DNA of 64,000 nucleotides, taken from positions 4,774,001 through 4,838,000 of the forward strand of contig OZ244212.1 in assembly GCA_965216695.1 (NCBI GenBank). The letters run 5' to 3'. The stretch is from G965216695 sp965216695 (GTDB lineage: Bacteria; Pseudomonadota; Gammaproteobacteria; Pseudomonadales; Azotimanducaceae). Below the pieces are notes generated by a model. That model did no database searches, was not told the DNA's origin, and saw only the letters and a program-made list of their open reading frames with translations. The position numbers and the translations under genes were made by a program. This document shows positions 40,179 through 49,136 of this stretch, piece after piece (within the stretch, counting starts at the first letter, position 1; each line of letters opens with the position of its first letter).

Positions 40179-40943
40179 ATGATCGACGTGCACTATTGGC
40201 CTACGCCGAACGGCTGGAAAGTGACCATTCTGCTGGAGGAGTGCGGCATGGATTACAACGTCGTTCCGGTCGACATTGGTGGCGGGGACCAGTTTACGAC
40301 AGACTTTCTGCGCATTGCCCCGAACAATCGGATGCCCGCGATTGTTGATCACGCGCCGGCGGACGGGGGCGAGCCGATTGCCATATTCGAATCGGGCGCA
40401 ATCCTCGAATATCTCGCAGACAAGGCGCAGAAATTTCTACCGACTGATCCCCGCGGGCGTGCGGCAGTGCAGCAGTGGGTTCACTGGCAGATGGCGAACC
40501 TGGGGCCCATGATGGGTAACGCCAACCACTTCAAGAACTACGCCAAGAACATCACGGACGATCCCGGTCAGCTGGAGTATGGAACGCGGCGGTTTGTCGG
40601 CGAAGTGGACAGGCTTTGCGGCGTGATGGATGCGCAACTGTCGGCCAACGAGTATCTCGCCGGCGCGGCGTACACCATAGCGGACATGATTACCTGGCCG
40701 TGGGCCATGTTGCTTGGACGACTCATCGATGAGCAGGTTTGGACGGAGTTTCCGCATCTGAAACGTTGGGTCGACCAGGTGGGTGAACGGCCGGCGGTTC
40801 AGAAGGGGCGGGCCGTTGGTAAAGAGCTCGGTAAACGCGAGCTTACGGACGCCGAGGAGAAGGCGCGTCGAGAGCTGCTGTTCAATCAGACGAACGCGAA
40901 AGTGCGTGCTGCGCGCGAAGCTGCTGCGCACGGAACCCAGTGA
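40179..40943 (+). CDS. glutathione S-transferase, YfcG/Ure2-like
   Basis: The 254-residue protein has HYWPTPNGWKVTILLEECG, the Nu-class start with Thr/Asn in the active site. NNRMPAIVDH follows with the cis-Pro, then IFESGAILEYLAD. The C-terminal helical domain has ADMITWPWAM. YfcG-type enzymes act as disulfide reductases with glutathione. The tail of about 40 residues after the usual end is Lys/Glu/Arg-rich. The ATG at 40179 has GGAGAAG before it. Confidence 0.9.
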   Translation: MIDVHYWPTPNGWKVTILLEECGMDYNVVPVDIGGGDQFTTDFLRIAPNNRMPAIVDHAPADGGEPIAIFESGAILEYLADKAQKFLPTDPRGRAAVQQWVHWQMANLGPMMGNANHFKNYAKNITDDPGQLEYGTRRFVGEVDRLCGVMDAQLSANEYLAGAAYTIADMITWPWAMLLGRLIDEQVWTEFPHLKRWVDQVGERPAVQKGRAVGKELGKRELTDAEEKARRELLFNQTNAKVRAAREAAAHGTQ

Positions 40944-40964
40944 AACACCCGGCCGCGGAGCGCC

Positions 40965-42224
40965 TCAACTGGCTGCTTGCATGGATGCGGCGGTAACGGG
41001 CGGGCTCATGCGAGCGAGGATTGCCCCGTAGACGCGCTCCCGCGACGCGCCGTCGCTATAGGCGTGGAATCGTGCCCGAAGCGTTTTGCGCCGGTTGACA
41101 TCTATGCGCGGCGAACTTTGCAGCACGGTCTGAAGCTCTGGCGCTGTTTTAGCGACCGGACCACAGGCGCAATCGTCGAATGACAAACGCAGATCGCGAC
41201 TGGTGGCCAGAAAGCGGTCGTAGTCCGGGATGAAATGGATGACCGGCCTGTCCGTGAGCAGGTAATCGAAGGCGGCGCTCGAGAAGTCGGTGATCAACCC
41301 GTCGACGTGACTGAACAGCGGGTACAGGTCGACATGGGCCGCAACGCGCACGATGTGCTCGGACACGGCAGTATTCGCCCCCGCGTCGTCACGTTGGGCG
41401 AAGTGCTGATGTGCTATCACGGTGACATGTTCCTGCTCCAGTACCGAGTCGAGTTGCCGCCATGCGGCTGGAAACGGCGACGGATATGTCTCCCGGAGCG
41501 TCGGCATGTGAAGATACACACGTCGCCCGTCACGCTGCAGATCGCGGATCGTTTCGAGCAACGGTGCAAGGTCAGGTGGAAACGGGCCTGGGTCGCAGAT
41601 CTCGTCATTGCGGGGTAAACCGGTGATAACGATATGTCGCTCAGCGACGGCGTATGCGGTGGCTGCTTCCCGCGCCTGCTGCTCGGATGCGCAGATGACG
41701 AGATCGGGCCGCACCAGATGCCAGGGTATGAGTACGCTCCAGAACGCCCGTTCTGCCCAGTTGCCGTGAAACAACTGATTGAGTCGATGGCCCGGAATGC
41801 GGATGTCGCGTTCTATCCGTTTGAATCCGCCGGGGCCGTGCTGCAATGCAACCTGAACTACGCCGCGTGAGGTCCAGAAGTTGATGTCCTTCAAGTAACC
41901 ATCACAGATGTAGACACCGGCCCGAAGGCAGTACCAAAAACCGATTGGCGAGAACGCGTGATAGGCGCGAAACCCCTGACTCCGCAGCCCATGTACAATG
42001 TGCCGTCGTCGGCTTATCCACACGCGACGCACGGCCGCTGGTAAGGGTTCGGGCGTGTAGCGGAACAGCGCGGCAGCATTGTCGGCGTAACGCCGTCCGT
42101 CCCAGCTTCCGAACAACCAGAGGTTGGGATCGCGCCTGATGACGCCCGACGCAAAGTACAACAGGAAAAGCAACGGTCGCAGCAGAACGCTGACGATGTT
42201 TTCAACCGAAGACGCCGAAGCCAT
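40965..42224 (-). CDS. CDP-glycerol glycerophosphotransferase family protein
   Basis: The 419-residue protein has an N-terminal hydrophobic helix and then the TagF-like GT-B pattern. QHGPGGFKR provides the catalytic His, ICASEQQAREAA and ITGLPRNDEI follow, and SHVDGLITDFSSAAFDYLLT is the CDP-binding Ser/Asp segment before DRPVIHFIPDYDRF. It would transfer glycerol phosphate or a related unit onto an envelope glycan. It stands alone without other glycan genes. Confidence 0.88.
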   Translation of the reverse strand: MASASSVENIVSVLLRPLLFLLYFASGVIRRDPNLWLFGSWDGRRYADNAAALFRYTPEPLPAAVRRVWISRRRHIVHGLRSQGFRAYHAFSPIGFWYCLRAGVYICDGYLKDINFWTSRGVVQVALQHGPGGFKRIERDIRIPGHRLNQLFHGNWAERAFWSVLIPWHLVRPDLVICASEQQAREAATAYAVAERHIVITGLPRNDEICDPGPFPPDLAPLLETIRDLQRDGRRVYLHMPTLRETYPSPFPAAWRQLDSVLEQEHVTVIAHQHFAQRDDAGANTAVSEHIVRVAAHVDLYPLFSHVDGLITDFSSAAFDYLLTDRPVIHFIPDYDRFLATSRDLRLSFDDCACGPVAKTAPELQTVLQSSPRIDVNRRKTLRARFHAYSDGASRERVYGAILARMSPPVTAASMQAAS

Positions 42225-42291
42225 TGCCCGTCGAGCAGCCTGATAATGACGAACTGTAAATAATACAGCGCGAGCGCAAGGGGATTGTTAG

Positions 42292-42753
42292 ATGATTGTA
42301 GGCATACACCATATTGCGATCGGCGTGTCCGACATTGACCGAGCGCTCACGTTCTACGGCGAGGTGCTGGGGTTCGAGGTGCTCAGTCGGTCCGAGTGGG
42401 ACGGCGACAATGAAGCCGCGGACCGGGTGATCGGACTGGGCCGGACGTCGGCAAAGGCAGCGATGCTGCGAGCGGGCAACGCGTACGTGGAGTTGTGGCA
42501 GTACGCGCAACCCGAGCCCGCCGACCGCGAGCCGCTACGAGCGTGCGATCGCGGGTATCCTCATTTTGCGCTGCAGGTTCGGGATATAGACGCCGAGTAC
42601 CGTCGGCTCGTTGCAGCAGGCATGGAGTTTGTGGGGGAGCCGGAGGATTTCGGTCATTCGTCGGCGATCTACGGCAGAGACCCCTTCGGCAATCTGATCG
42701 AGATCTATGAAATACGGCGCGCGGATCTGCCACAGATTGTGGTACCGGGCTGA
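42292..42753 (+). CDS. VOC superfamily metalloprotein (glyoxalase/dioxygenase-like)
   Basis: The 153-residue protein begins IVGIHHIAIGVSDIDRALTF with the metal His. It then has AMLRAGNAYVELWQYAQPEP, CDRGYPHFALQV (second His) and DPFGNLIEIYEI (final Glu). It is close in pattern to the VOC gene at 13454. AAGGGG precedes the ATG. An AT-rich inverted repeat (CTGTA-AATAA-TACAG, 42254-42268) lies in the short divergent gap before it. The reaction is unknown. Confidence 0.85.
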   Translation: MIVGIHHIAIGVSDIDRALTFYGEVLGFEVLSRSEWDGDNEAADRVIGLGRTSAKAAMLRAGNAYVELWQYAQPEPADREPLRACDRGYPHFALQVRDIDAEYRRLVAAGMEFVGEPEDFGHSSAIYGRDPFGNLIEIYEIRRADLPQIVVPG

Positions 42754-42763
42754 CTGCAGCTCG

Positions 42764-44299
42764 TCAGGCCCAACCCTGCGCCGCCACGAAGCGATGCAGT
42801 TTTGCAGCGTCCTTTTTTCTCCCGGTTTCGAGCAAAAGCCGAACGGCGAGACGATATGCCTTACCCATATGCGGGTAGTCCGGCGACCGCTTGTGCATGT
42901 TGGAAAGTAATTGCAGCGCTTCTTTGCGGAACTTGCGCTTGTATGCAGCCAGTGCGAGGCGGTGGCAGGTCTCCGCATTGCCCGGCCGGTAGTCGGGGAG
43001 TGCGCCTGCTACCTTTCGCCACAGCTCGATTGCCGGTTCGAACGACTGTCCTGCTACCAGTTGATCCAGCTGTGGATCCACGAGGCGAGCAGCGATGCGC
43101 TGATCTTTCGCTTGCAGTGCGAGATTCAGGTGTCGGTGATAGAACACCTTGTCGCCTTCGTTCGCGAATTCTTTGCCCTGACTTTCCATCAGGCTCACAG
43201 CGTCCCGGTAGCGTCCTTCCTCGGCAAGCACAGCCACTCTTCCGAGTAGTTGTTTGCGACGGTTTGCGGGAGCTGCGGGCACCAGTACGTCAGTCGGCTC
43301 TCCGGCTACGTAGCCCAATGCGATCTGATGTTCGAGCAGCAGTTGGCCGAGCAGCGCGAAGTTTACGATTGCGATGTAGGCGGCTGCGAGGCCGAGTACG
43401 GCGAGTACGAATGAGTTGGCAAGCGCCGGATGGTCGATGTATTTGTACAGAATGTACGGCCCCGTCGAAATGAGATTCGAAAGAATCACGACGACGGCGT
43501 AGTTGGGGCCGATAGCGCGTATCGTGCGGACAAGCTCCCCGACATTGAGCGCTTTCACCAGGCTACGTTCCATGACCACATAGATGGCGATCGCCGGTAT
43601 GAAAAGCGTCAACGCGACGGCGAAAACCAGGCCGGCAACGTTGCCCAGTAGCGTGGTTACGATGGCTTGTAGGAACACGAGCGCTATCAAAGCACCGAGA
43701 AACTGTATGAACAGGTTGTCTTCATCATGATTCAACGCGGTTTTCAGATCCGGAGGGTCGTTGCGTCCGATTGCGGTCAGATTCACGACTGCAAAGCAGT
43801 ACTTCGTGGTGAGCGCAACGGCAAGCAGGAGGGTGAACAATCCCACCATCAGGCTCTGGGGAAACAACGGGCTCAGCAGTGCGACGAAGCCGATCAGCAT
43901 GAGCGGCGGCGGTGCCAGAGGGTAGAGCAGCCTGGCGGGTGCGACGCGCCAGAAAGGTTCCGCGGTAATCCCCGAGCCGAGGTAGTCCAGATACTCGTCG
44001 CACAGAGGGCATCGGGGTCCCCGCTGGGTGTCCGATTCCGTGAACACATAGCAGCTGGTGCAGTAGCGCCGCGCGCACGGTGCACAACCCCACGAAGGGC
44101 GGCGATTGCTGTGGTAGTCACATTCGAGCATGGTCAGGTTGTTTTCGTTGGACACGATCGACGCGTTACTTGTATCAGATTGCGGTGCGAAAACCGGCGT
44201 GCCCTGCGGGCGTACGCAGGTATTGGTGTCGGGAAGGTAGCAGATGCGTTTGCTGATACGCGTGACCGCGTTGGCACTCGGCGTGTGTACCGCGTCCAT
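42764..44299 (-). CDS. membrane protein with N-terminal B-box-like zinc domain and C-terminal helical repeats
   Basis: Residues 57-103 have a zinc-binding pattern ECDYHSNRRPSWGCAPCARRYC with two more Cys pairs, resembling the B-box-type ribbons of some bacterial membrane proteins. Residues 115-325 have about six hydrophobic segments. The last 160 residues are helical and TPR-like (YRDAVSLMESQGKEF, YKRKFRKEALQLLSNMHKRS). A start at Met57 (44131) would begin directly at the zinc domain and is a serious alternative. No function is known to me. Confidence 0.72.
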   Translation of the reverse strand: MDAVHTPSANAVTRISKRICYLPDTNTCVRPQGTPVFAPQSDTSNASIVSNENNLTMLECDYHSNRRPSWGCAPCARRYCTSCYVFTESDTQRGPRCPLCDEYLDYLGSGITAEPFWRVAPARLLYPLAPPPLMLIGFVALLSPLFPQSLMVGLFTLLLAVALTTKYCFAVVNLTAIGRNDPPDLKTALNHDEDNLFIQFLGALIALVFLQAIVTTLLGNVAGLVFAVALTLFIPAIAIYVVMERSLVKALNVGELVRTIRAIGPNYAVVVILSNLISTGPYILYKYIDHPALANSFVLAVLGLAAAYIAIVNFALLGQLLLEHQIALGYVAGEPTDVLVPAAPANRRKQLLGRVAVLAEEGRYRDAVSLMESQGKEFANEGDKVFYHRHLNLALQAKDQRIAARLVDPQLDQLVAGQSFEPAIELWRKVAGALPDYRPGNAETCHRLALAAYKRKFRKEALQLLSNMHKRSPDYPHMGKAYRLAVRLLLETGRKKDAAKLHRFVAAQGWA

Positions 44300-44391
44300 C
44301 CTGTGATCTGCATCCCGGGATTGCGCGTCCCGGTGGGCCGCTACGGGAATGGCGGTCGAGCCCGCGTGTCCGATCCTTCGAGGTGCTTCTA

Positions 44392-45849
44392 ATGCCCGTT
44401 GGCTGGTTTATTCGCGTATGTATCGCAGTGGTGCTGATCCTGGGCGGCGTGTACCTCGCGAGGTTGGGGTTGTCCGTGCGCGGACCGTCACTGGACGTGG
44501 AGCATCGTGTCCAGCTCGTGGGCGAATACGACGCCGGCCAGGGTCTAGTGAGTTGGGCCGCTTACCAGGCGGTGGACCGTGCGTTGGCAGAGCAGGTCGT
44601 GCAGCTGATCGAACCGCACCGTCGGTACCCTGGTGCGAGACTCGACCGGTATGCGCCGGACAGTGTCAGCCACCCCCTTCAGCAACCGGTCGATTGGAAT
44701 CGATCGCAGGTTCTAGTGCCGGACGGCGACGAGCGCGCCGCCATCGTGCTGCTGCACGGGTTGTCGGACTCGCCGTACAGCATGCGTGCGCTCGCGGAGG
44801 CCTATGTGGGTGCCGGGTATCGCGTAGTCGTTCCTCGGCTGCCCGGACACGGCTTTGCGCCCAGCGGTCTCAGGAACGTAAAGCGCAACGACTGGTCCCA
44901 GGCGGTTCGTATAGCGGTACGGCGCGCGGTCGATCCTGGGGCGAACGGCGATGCGCCGTTGCCGCTGTTGGTTGGTGGCTATTCCAACGGCGCGCTGCTG
45001 GCCCTTGAGTACGCCCTCAATTGCGGCGGTGCGGATCCCTGCCCGCAGGGCATGGTGTTGTTGTCCCCGGCGCTTGGGGTGTCGGGGTTCAGCCGCCTTG
45101 GACGTATGCATCGATTTGCCAGCTGGGTGCCAGCGTTCGAGCGATTTGCGTGGGAGACGATTGCGCCGGAGGTCGATCCCTTCAAGTTTACGTCGTTTCC
45201 GAAAGACCCGGGGGTAGAGATTCATGAGCTGGCGCGATCCGTGGAACGCAGGATACGTCGTAGCGAACGTGACCTTCCGCCAGTGTTGGCTTTTCAGTCG
45301 GTCGTGGATGACACCGTACGCGCGGATGCGCTGGTGGGGCGATTGTTCCGCTATCGGACAGGACCGCAGAGTCGGATTGTCTGGTACGACGTGAACCGCT
45401 ACGTGGGTGTCGCAAATCTGCTGAACCCTGTACCGGAGCCAACGGCGAACGGGACGGTCGTTCAGACGCTGGTAACAAACGAAGCTTCGTCGTCGCGTGC
45501 GGTTGTGGCGCGGGATCTGAGCGCCGGTACGTCGAAGCCCCTGGGTGTGCGCTGGCCTAACGAGGTGCTGTCGCTCTCGCACATTGCCATCCCGTTTGCG
45601 GTAGACGACCCGGTGTACGGGCTCGACAATGTATGTCCTGGAAGCGCCGCCGCTGTCGCGTATTCTGAGTGTTCCGGTGGCACAGGTCCGTGGCTCGGTG
45701 GGGATACGCTGGGTGCGATGACACCGGAGTCGGAGCGTCGCGTCGGTCGGCTTGGAGCCGCCTACGTACTGCGGCTGCGATACAACCCGTTTATCGAATA
45801 CCAGCACGCGGAAATACTCCGCTGGTCACGCGCGCGTGTCGGAGAATGA
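44392..45849 (+). CDS. alpha/beta hydrolase with N-terminal membrane anchor
   Basis: The 485-residue protein has an N-terminal hydrophobic helix (residues 4-25) that anchors or exports it. An alpha/beta hydrolase domain follows, with AIVLLHGLSDSPYSM (oxyanion HG), GHGFAPSG, and the nucleophile elbow GGYSNGALLA. Two Cys pairs in the C-terminal part (NCGGADPC and CPGS..SECSGG) suggest disulfides, in keeping with a location outside the cytoplasm. The ATG at 44392 has GAGG upstream. A lipase or esterase role is likely. Confidence 0.85.
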   Translation: MPVGWFIRVCIAVVLILGGVYLARLGLSVRGPSLDVEHRVQLVGEYDAGQGLVSWAAYQAVDRALAEQVVQLIEPHRRYPGARLDRYAPDSVSHPLQQPVDWNRSQVLVPDGDERAAIVLLHGLSDSPYSMRALAEAYVGAGYRVVVPRLPGHGFAPSGLRNVKRNDWSQAVRIAVRRAVDPGANGDAPLPLLVGGYSNGALLALEYALNCGGADPCPQGMVLLSPALGVSGFSRLGRMHRFASWVPAFERFAWETIAPEVDPFKFTSFPKDPGVEIHELARSVERRIRRSERDLPPVLAFQSVVDDTVRADALVGRLFRYRTGPQSRIVWYDVNRYVGVANLLNPVPEPTANGTVVQTLVTNEASSSRAVVARDLSAGTSKPLGVRWPNEVLSLSHIAIPFAVDDPVYGLDNVCPGSAAAVAYSECSGGTGPWLGGDTLGAMTPESERRVGRLGAAYVLRLRYNPFIEYQHAEILRWSRARVGE

Positions 45850-45856
45850 AATGTGG

Positions 45857-46795
45857 TCAATCGCTTCCGGACCAGCTTCGAATCAGATGATGGGCAATCG
45901 CAATCGGACCTGGCATCTGTACGGGAGCCGTCGTCTCGTTGAATGCGCGGAGGATGTCCCCGCGGTCGAACCAGCGCACGTCGGCCATCTCCACCGGGTC
46001 AAAGTCGATGTCGAAGGTAGTAGCCACGGCGAGGCAACCAATCATCAACGAACTGGCGTAGGGCCATGGTTGTGACGAGTGGTACGTAACCTCGCCGACC
46101 GATATACCAGCCTCTTCCATCACTTCGCGCCGTACCGCCTCTTCGATGGACTCGCCCTGGTCGATAAACCCCGCTAGTGCAGTGAAGATGTTTGTTCGGG
46201 CGAGCGGACCTTTTGGCTGTCCGAGCAGACACCGGTCGCCGCCGTCGTGCACGAGCATGATCGCAACGGGATCGGTACGCGGGAAATGCTCGCGCGCGCA
46301 GTCGGTATTGCTGCAACGCCGCGATGCGCCGCCGCGCAATACGTCGCTCGTGCTTCCACACACGCTGCAATGACCGTGGTTTTTATGCCAGTGCACCAGC
46401 GACCGCGCCTGCGCAACGATGCCCGTCTCGGCCGGGGCCAGCGATGCCGCGACATTTCTTGCTTCTACGAACTGGTGGGTAGCGGCATAGCCCAGTGCGT
46501 CGAGTGGATCGTCACACTCGATCTCGATGGCGTAGCGTGCGGCCCCATTGTGCGTGCCCAACAACAACGGCTGTCCCCAGCGTACGCCGTCCCCGGCGTC
46601 GGCAGTACGGCTGAGCGGCAGCCATGCGACTCTGGACGGTTCTCCCGGCGCGGCCTCGATGAGCGGTTGGAGGTGCCATAGCGGTAACGCGCGGCTCTCT
46701 GCGGCCCGGGCGAGTTCCGCCAGCCGGTCGGGATCGCGTCGGAGCGCATCGGCTCGGTCCAGCGGGTTGCCGGCAAAGGTATGTACCCGGTTCAT
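45857..46795 (-). CDS. nudC: NADH pyrophosphatase / RNA-decapping Nudix hydrolase
   Basis: The 312-residue protein has the NudC zinc ribbon (CSVCG...CSNTDC, residues about 143-166) followed by FPRTDPVAIMLV. The Nudix box is GFIDQGESIEEAVRREVMEE in full, and SQPWPYASSLMIG is the NudC signature. It hydrolyses NAD(H) and removes NAD caps from RNA. Its ATG overlaps the stop of the upstream YjbR-like gene. Confidence 0.95.
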   Translation of the reverse strand: MNRVHTFAGNPLDRADALRRDPDRLAELARAAESRALPLWHLQPLIEAAPGEPSRVAWLPLSRTADAGDGVRWGQPLLLGTHNGAARYAIEIECDDPLDALGYAATHQFVEARNVAASLAPAETGIVAQARSLVHWHKNHGHCSVCGSTSDVLRGGASRRCSNTDCAREHFPRTDPVAIMLVHDGGDRCLLGQPKGPLARTNIFTALAGFIDQGESIEEAVRREVMEEAGISVGEVTYHSSQPWPYASSLMIGCLAVATTFDIDFDPVEMADVRWFDRGDILRAFNETTAPVQMPGPIAIAHHLIRSWSGSD

Positions 46796-47619
46796 CCGTC
46801 GGAATCCGGCATTGCCGCGAGCATCCGTTTCAACGCGAAATGTCGGTAGCTGGTGTCGATCAGTCCGTCGATTTCACGCCAGTCGACCTGTTCGTGAACG
46901 TCGAGCACAATCCAGCCGTTGTGTCCGGTGTACGCCGGTATTCGGTAACGCGAATCGAGTGTCATCAGGCTCTGTTGCTCGGTGCCGACCCAGAATGTGA
47001 AGTACAGGCGATGCCGATCGTTTGTACCTGCACCCGCGAACGTCTTCTTCCCGGCTTTCCATACCGGATTGCCGAACTGCGTGGTGCGCTCAACCTCGGG
47101 GAGCGCAACGCACCGTGTGTGCAGATCCGCCACGCGTTGCGCGTTGTGTGGCGCAAGCAGCGGATCGATTTCTGCTGCGGCCATCGGGCGCGTCGGTTCC
47201 GGAAACTCCGGCAGATCGCCAAGCGCGTCTACCAGCGGTGTGGGGGCCACATGCCGATACGCTTCCATCGTGCGTGTTGCGACGATCTGCCAATCGATGG
47301 TGCCGTTCAATTCCACACCCAGCCAGCCTTTCGGGCCGACGTAGGGGGGGACGAAGTAGTGCTGGTCATCGCGTTCACAGTGATATCGTTGCGCCCCTGG
47401 AGGCATTCGCAACCAGAGCGCCACGTGGCTGTCGCCATGGTGGTTGACGACGAAGGTCGCAAAGGTCCTGCCGCGGACGCGGTAGTCGGGTGAACCGCGG
47501 GAGGGAACTTCCTCTGATTCCGGAAACCACAGGCACAGTGCTTTCACCGCATCGGGAAGCGGCGTGCCGGCTTTTGGCATACGCGGTCCGGTTCGATTGG
47601 AGCCTTTTTTGCGGGTCAC
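46792..47619 (-). CDS. tandem MmcQ/YjbR-like domain protein
   Basis: The 275-residue protein holds two copies of the MmcQ/YjbR (CyaY-like) DNA-binding-type fold. The first has ALCLWFPESEEVPSRGSPDYRVRGRTF as strand-turn-strand in its parts and YVGPKGWLGVEL. The second has VALPEVERTTQFGNPVWKAGKKTF and YTGHNGWIVLDV. The function of the family is not established. A GTG start is used; Met14 (47580) is an alternative. The stop overlaps the nudC ATG as ATGA, so they form a pair. Confidence 0.82.
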   Translation of the reverse strand: MTRKKGSNRTGPRMPKAGTPLPDAVKALCLWFPESEEVPSRGSPDYRVRGRTFATFVVNHHGDSHVALWLRMPPGAQRYHCERDDQHYFVPPYVGPKGWLGVELNGTIDWQIVATRTMEAYRHVAPTPLVDALGDLPEFPEPTRPMAAAEIDPLLAPHNAQRVADLHTRCVALPEVERTTQFGNPVWKAGKKTFAGAGTNDRHRLYFTFWVGTEQQSLMTLDSRYRIPAYTGHNGWIVLDVHEQVDWREIDGLIDTSYRHFALKRMLAAMPDSDG

Positions 47620-47743
47620 GATCTGCGAACGCTCGGTCTGGCCGGATGGCCGTCTACGATACGGCAGAGAATACCCGGGGGCCAGTGTGTCCCGCGGCCG
47701 TGTGTAGGCACCGTTTCACGCGCCGGCGCCGGGAGGCCGGCTG

Positions 47744-49123
47744 ATGCAATCCGGCGACAAGTTTGGCGCGCGGACCGGCGTCGCGCTGGTCGTTGCGAAC
47801 ATGGTCGGCACCGGTGTGTTCACGAGTCTCGGTTTCCAGTTGCTGGAATTTTCTTCGCCGTTCGTAATCCTTGCTCTGTGGTGTGTCGGTGGAATGCTCG
47901 CGCTATGTGGCGCGTTGTGCTACGCAGAGCTTGCGGCGCGATTTCCGCGGTCCGGCGGGGAATACACGTATGTGGGTGAGATCTTCCATCCCGGCGCCGG
48001 ATTTGTCTCCGGATGGGTTTCCGCAACGGTGGGCTTCGCGGCTCCGACTGCGTTGGTGGCGATGACGTTCGGTGCCTATCTGCACGCGGCGTTCGCCGAC
48101 ACCGTGCTTGCCGTGCCGCCTAAAGTCGCTGCGGTGGCGCTGGTGGCGGTGCTGGCGGTTTTGCATTGTCGGTCGCATCGGTCGAGCGGCGCGACGCAAC
48201 AGACGTTTACGGCGGTCAAGGTTGTGCTCATTGTGCTTCTTTGTGGAGCCGCGTTGCACCTCGCACCGGTCCATCAGCCGGTCGCGTTCGCGCCGACGCC
48301 TGGCGATACGACGCACCTGTTTACGGCGGCATTCGCGGTGTCCCTGATATACGTGAACTACGCGTATACGGGCTGGAATGCTGCCACGTACATCACCGGC
48401 GAGTTGCAAAATGCCGCTCGCCAGATACCTCGCGTGCTCGTTGCAGGCACCGTTTCGGTCGCGGCTTTGTACGTCCTGCTCAACGCGACGTTCCTGATGG
48501 TGGCACCCATGGATGAGATGCGTGGCCGAGTCGAGATTGGTTACGTATTCGGTCGGCATGCGTTTGGCGAATTCGGCGGTCGCACTATCGCGGGGATCCT
48601 TGCGTTGCTACTGATTTCCACCGCGAGTGCGATGACGCTCGCGGGTCCTCGCGTACTCAAAGTGATTGGTGAGGATTACGCCTGGTTTGCGCGTCTCGCG
48701 CGCGTCAGCCGGGACGGTATACCTCGAATGGCAATCGCGGTACAGTCGCTGCTCGCCGGTGCGCTCGTTGTAACGTCCAGCTTTGAATCCGTGCTTGTGT
48801 TCACTGGATTTCTACTCGGGATGAATACGCTGCTTGCGGTCGTTGGTGTGCTGGTGGTTCGTAGTCGTGAGTCGCACGATGTGCGAGAGCCCCCCAGGCA
48901 GGCAGCGGTACTTCGGGGACCGGCTTCAGTCCGAGAGTTCCGCGTGCCGTGGTACCCCGTGCCGCCGTTGATTTTCGTTGCTATCACCGGTTGGACACTG
49001 ATACACATACTGCAGCAACGCCCCGTGGAGGGATGGATCGCGATCGCGGTCGTTGCTGCGGGTGCAGGATTGTATCTGCTCTCGGGTGCGCGTACACAAC
49101 CCGTTCACAAGCAGAAAAGATGA
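47744..49123 (+). CDS. APC family amino acid permease
   Basis: The 459-residue protein has twelve membrane segments and begins with the APC substrate-backbone motif VVANMVGTGVFTSLGFQLLE. GGEYTYVGEIFHPGAGFVSGW is the typical loop between helices 2 and 3. It imports amino acids or polyamines, by proton coupling or exchange. GGAGG lies before the ATG. The methyltransferase follows after 13 bp on the same strand. Confidence 0.9.
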   Translation: MQSGDKFGARTGVALVVANMVGTGVFTSLGFQLLEFSSPFVILALWCVGGMLALCGALCYAELAARFPRSGGEYTYVGEIFHPGAGFVSGWVSATVGFAAPTALVAMTFGAYLHAAFADTVLAVPPKVAAVALVAVLAVLHCRSHRSSGATQQTFTAVKVVLIVLLCGAALHLAPVHQPVAFAPTPGDTTHLFTAAFAVSLIYVNYAYTGWNAATYITGELQNAARQIPRVLVAGTVSVAALYVLLNATFLMVAPMDEMRGRVEIGYVFGRHAFGEFGGRTIAGILALLLISTASAMTLAGPRVLKVIGEDYAWFARLARVSRDGIPRMAIAVQSLLAGALVVTSSFESVLVFTGFLLGMNTLLAVVGVLVVRSRESHDVREPPRQAAVLRGPASVREFRVPWYPVPPLIFVAITGWTLIHILQQRPVEGWIAIAVVAAGAGLYLLSGARTQPVHKQKR

Positions 49124-49136
49124 GTAGGGAGCAAAG

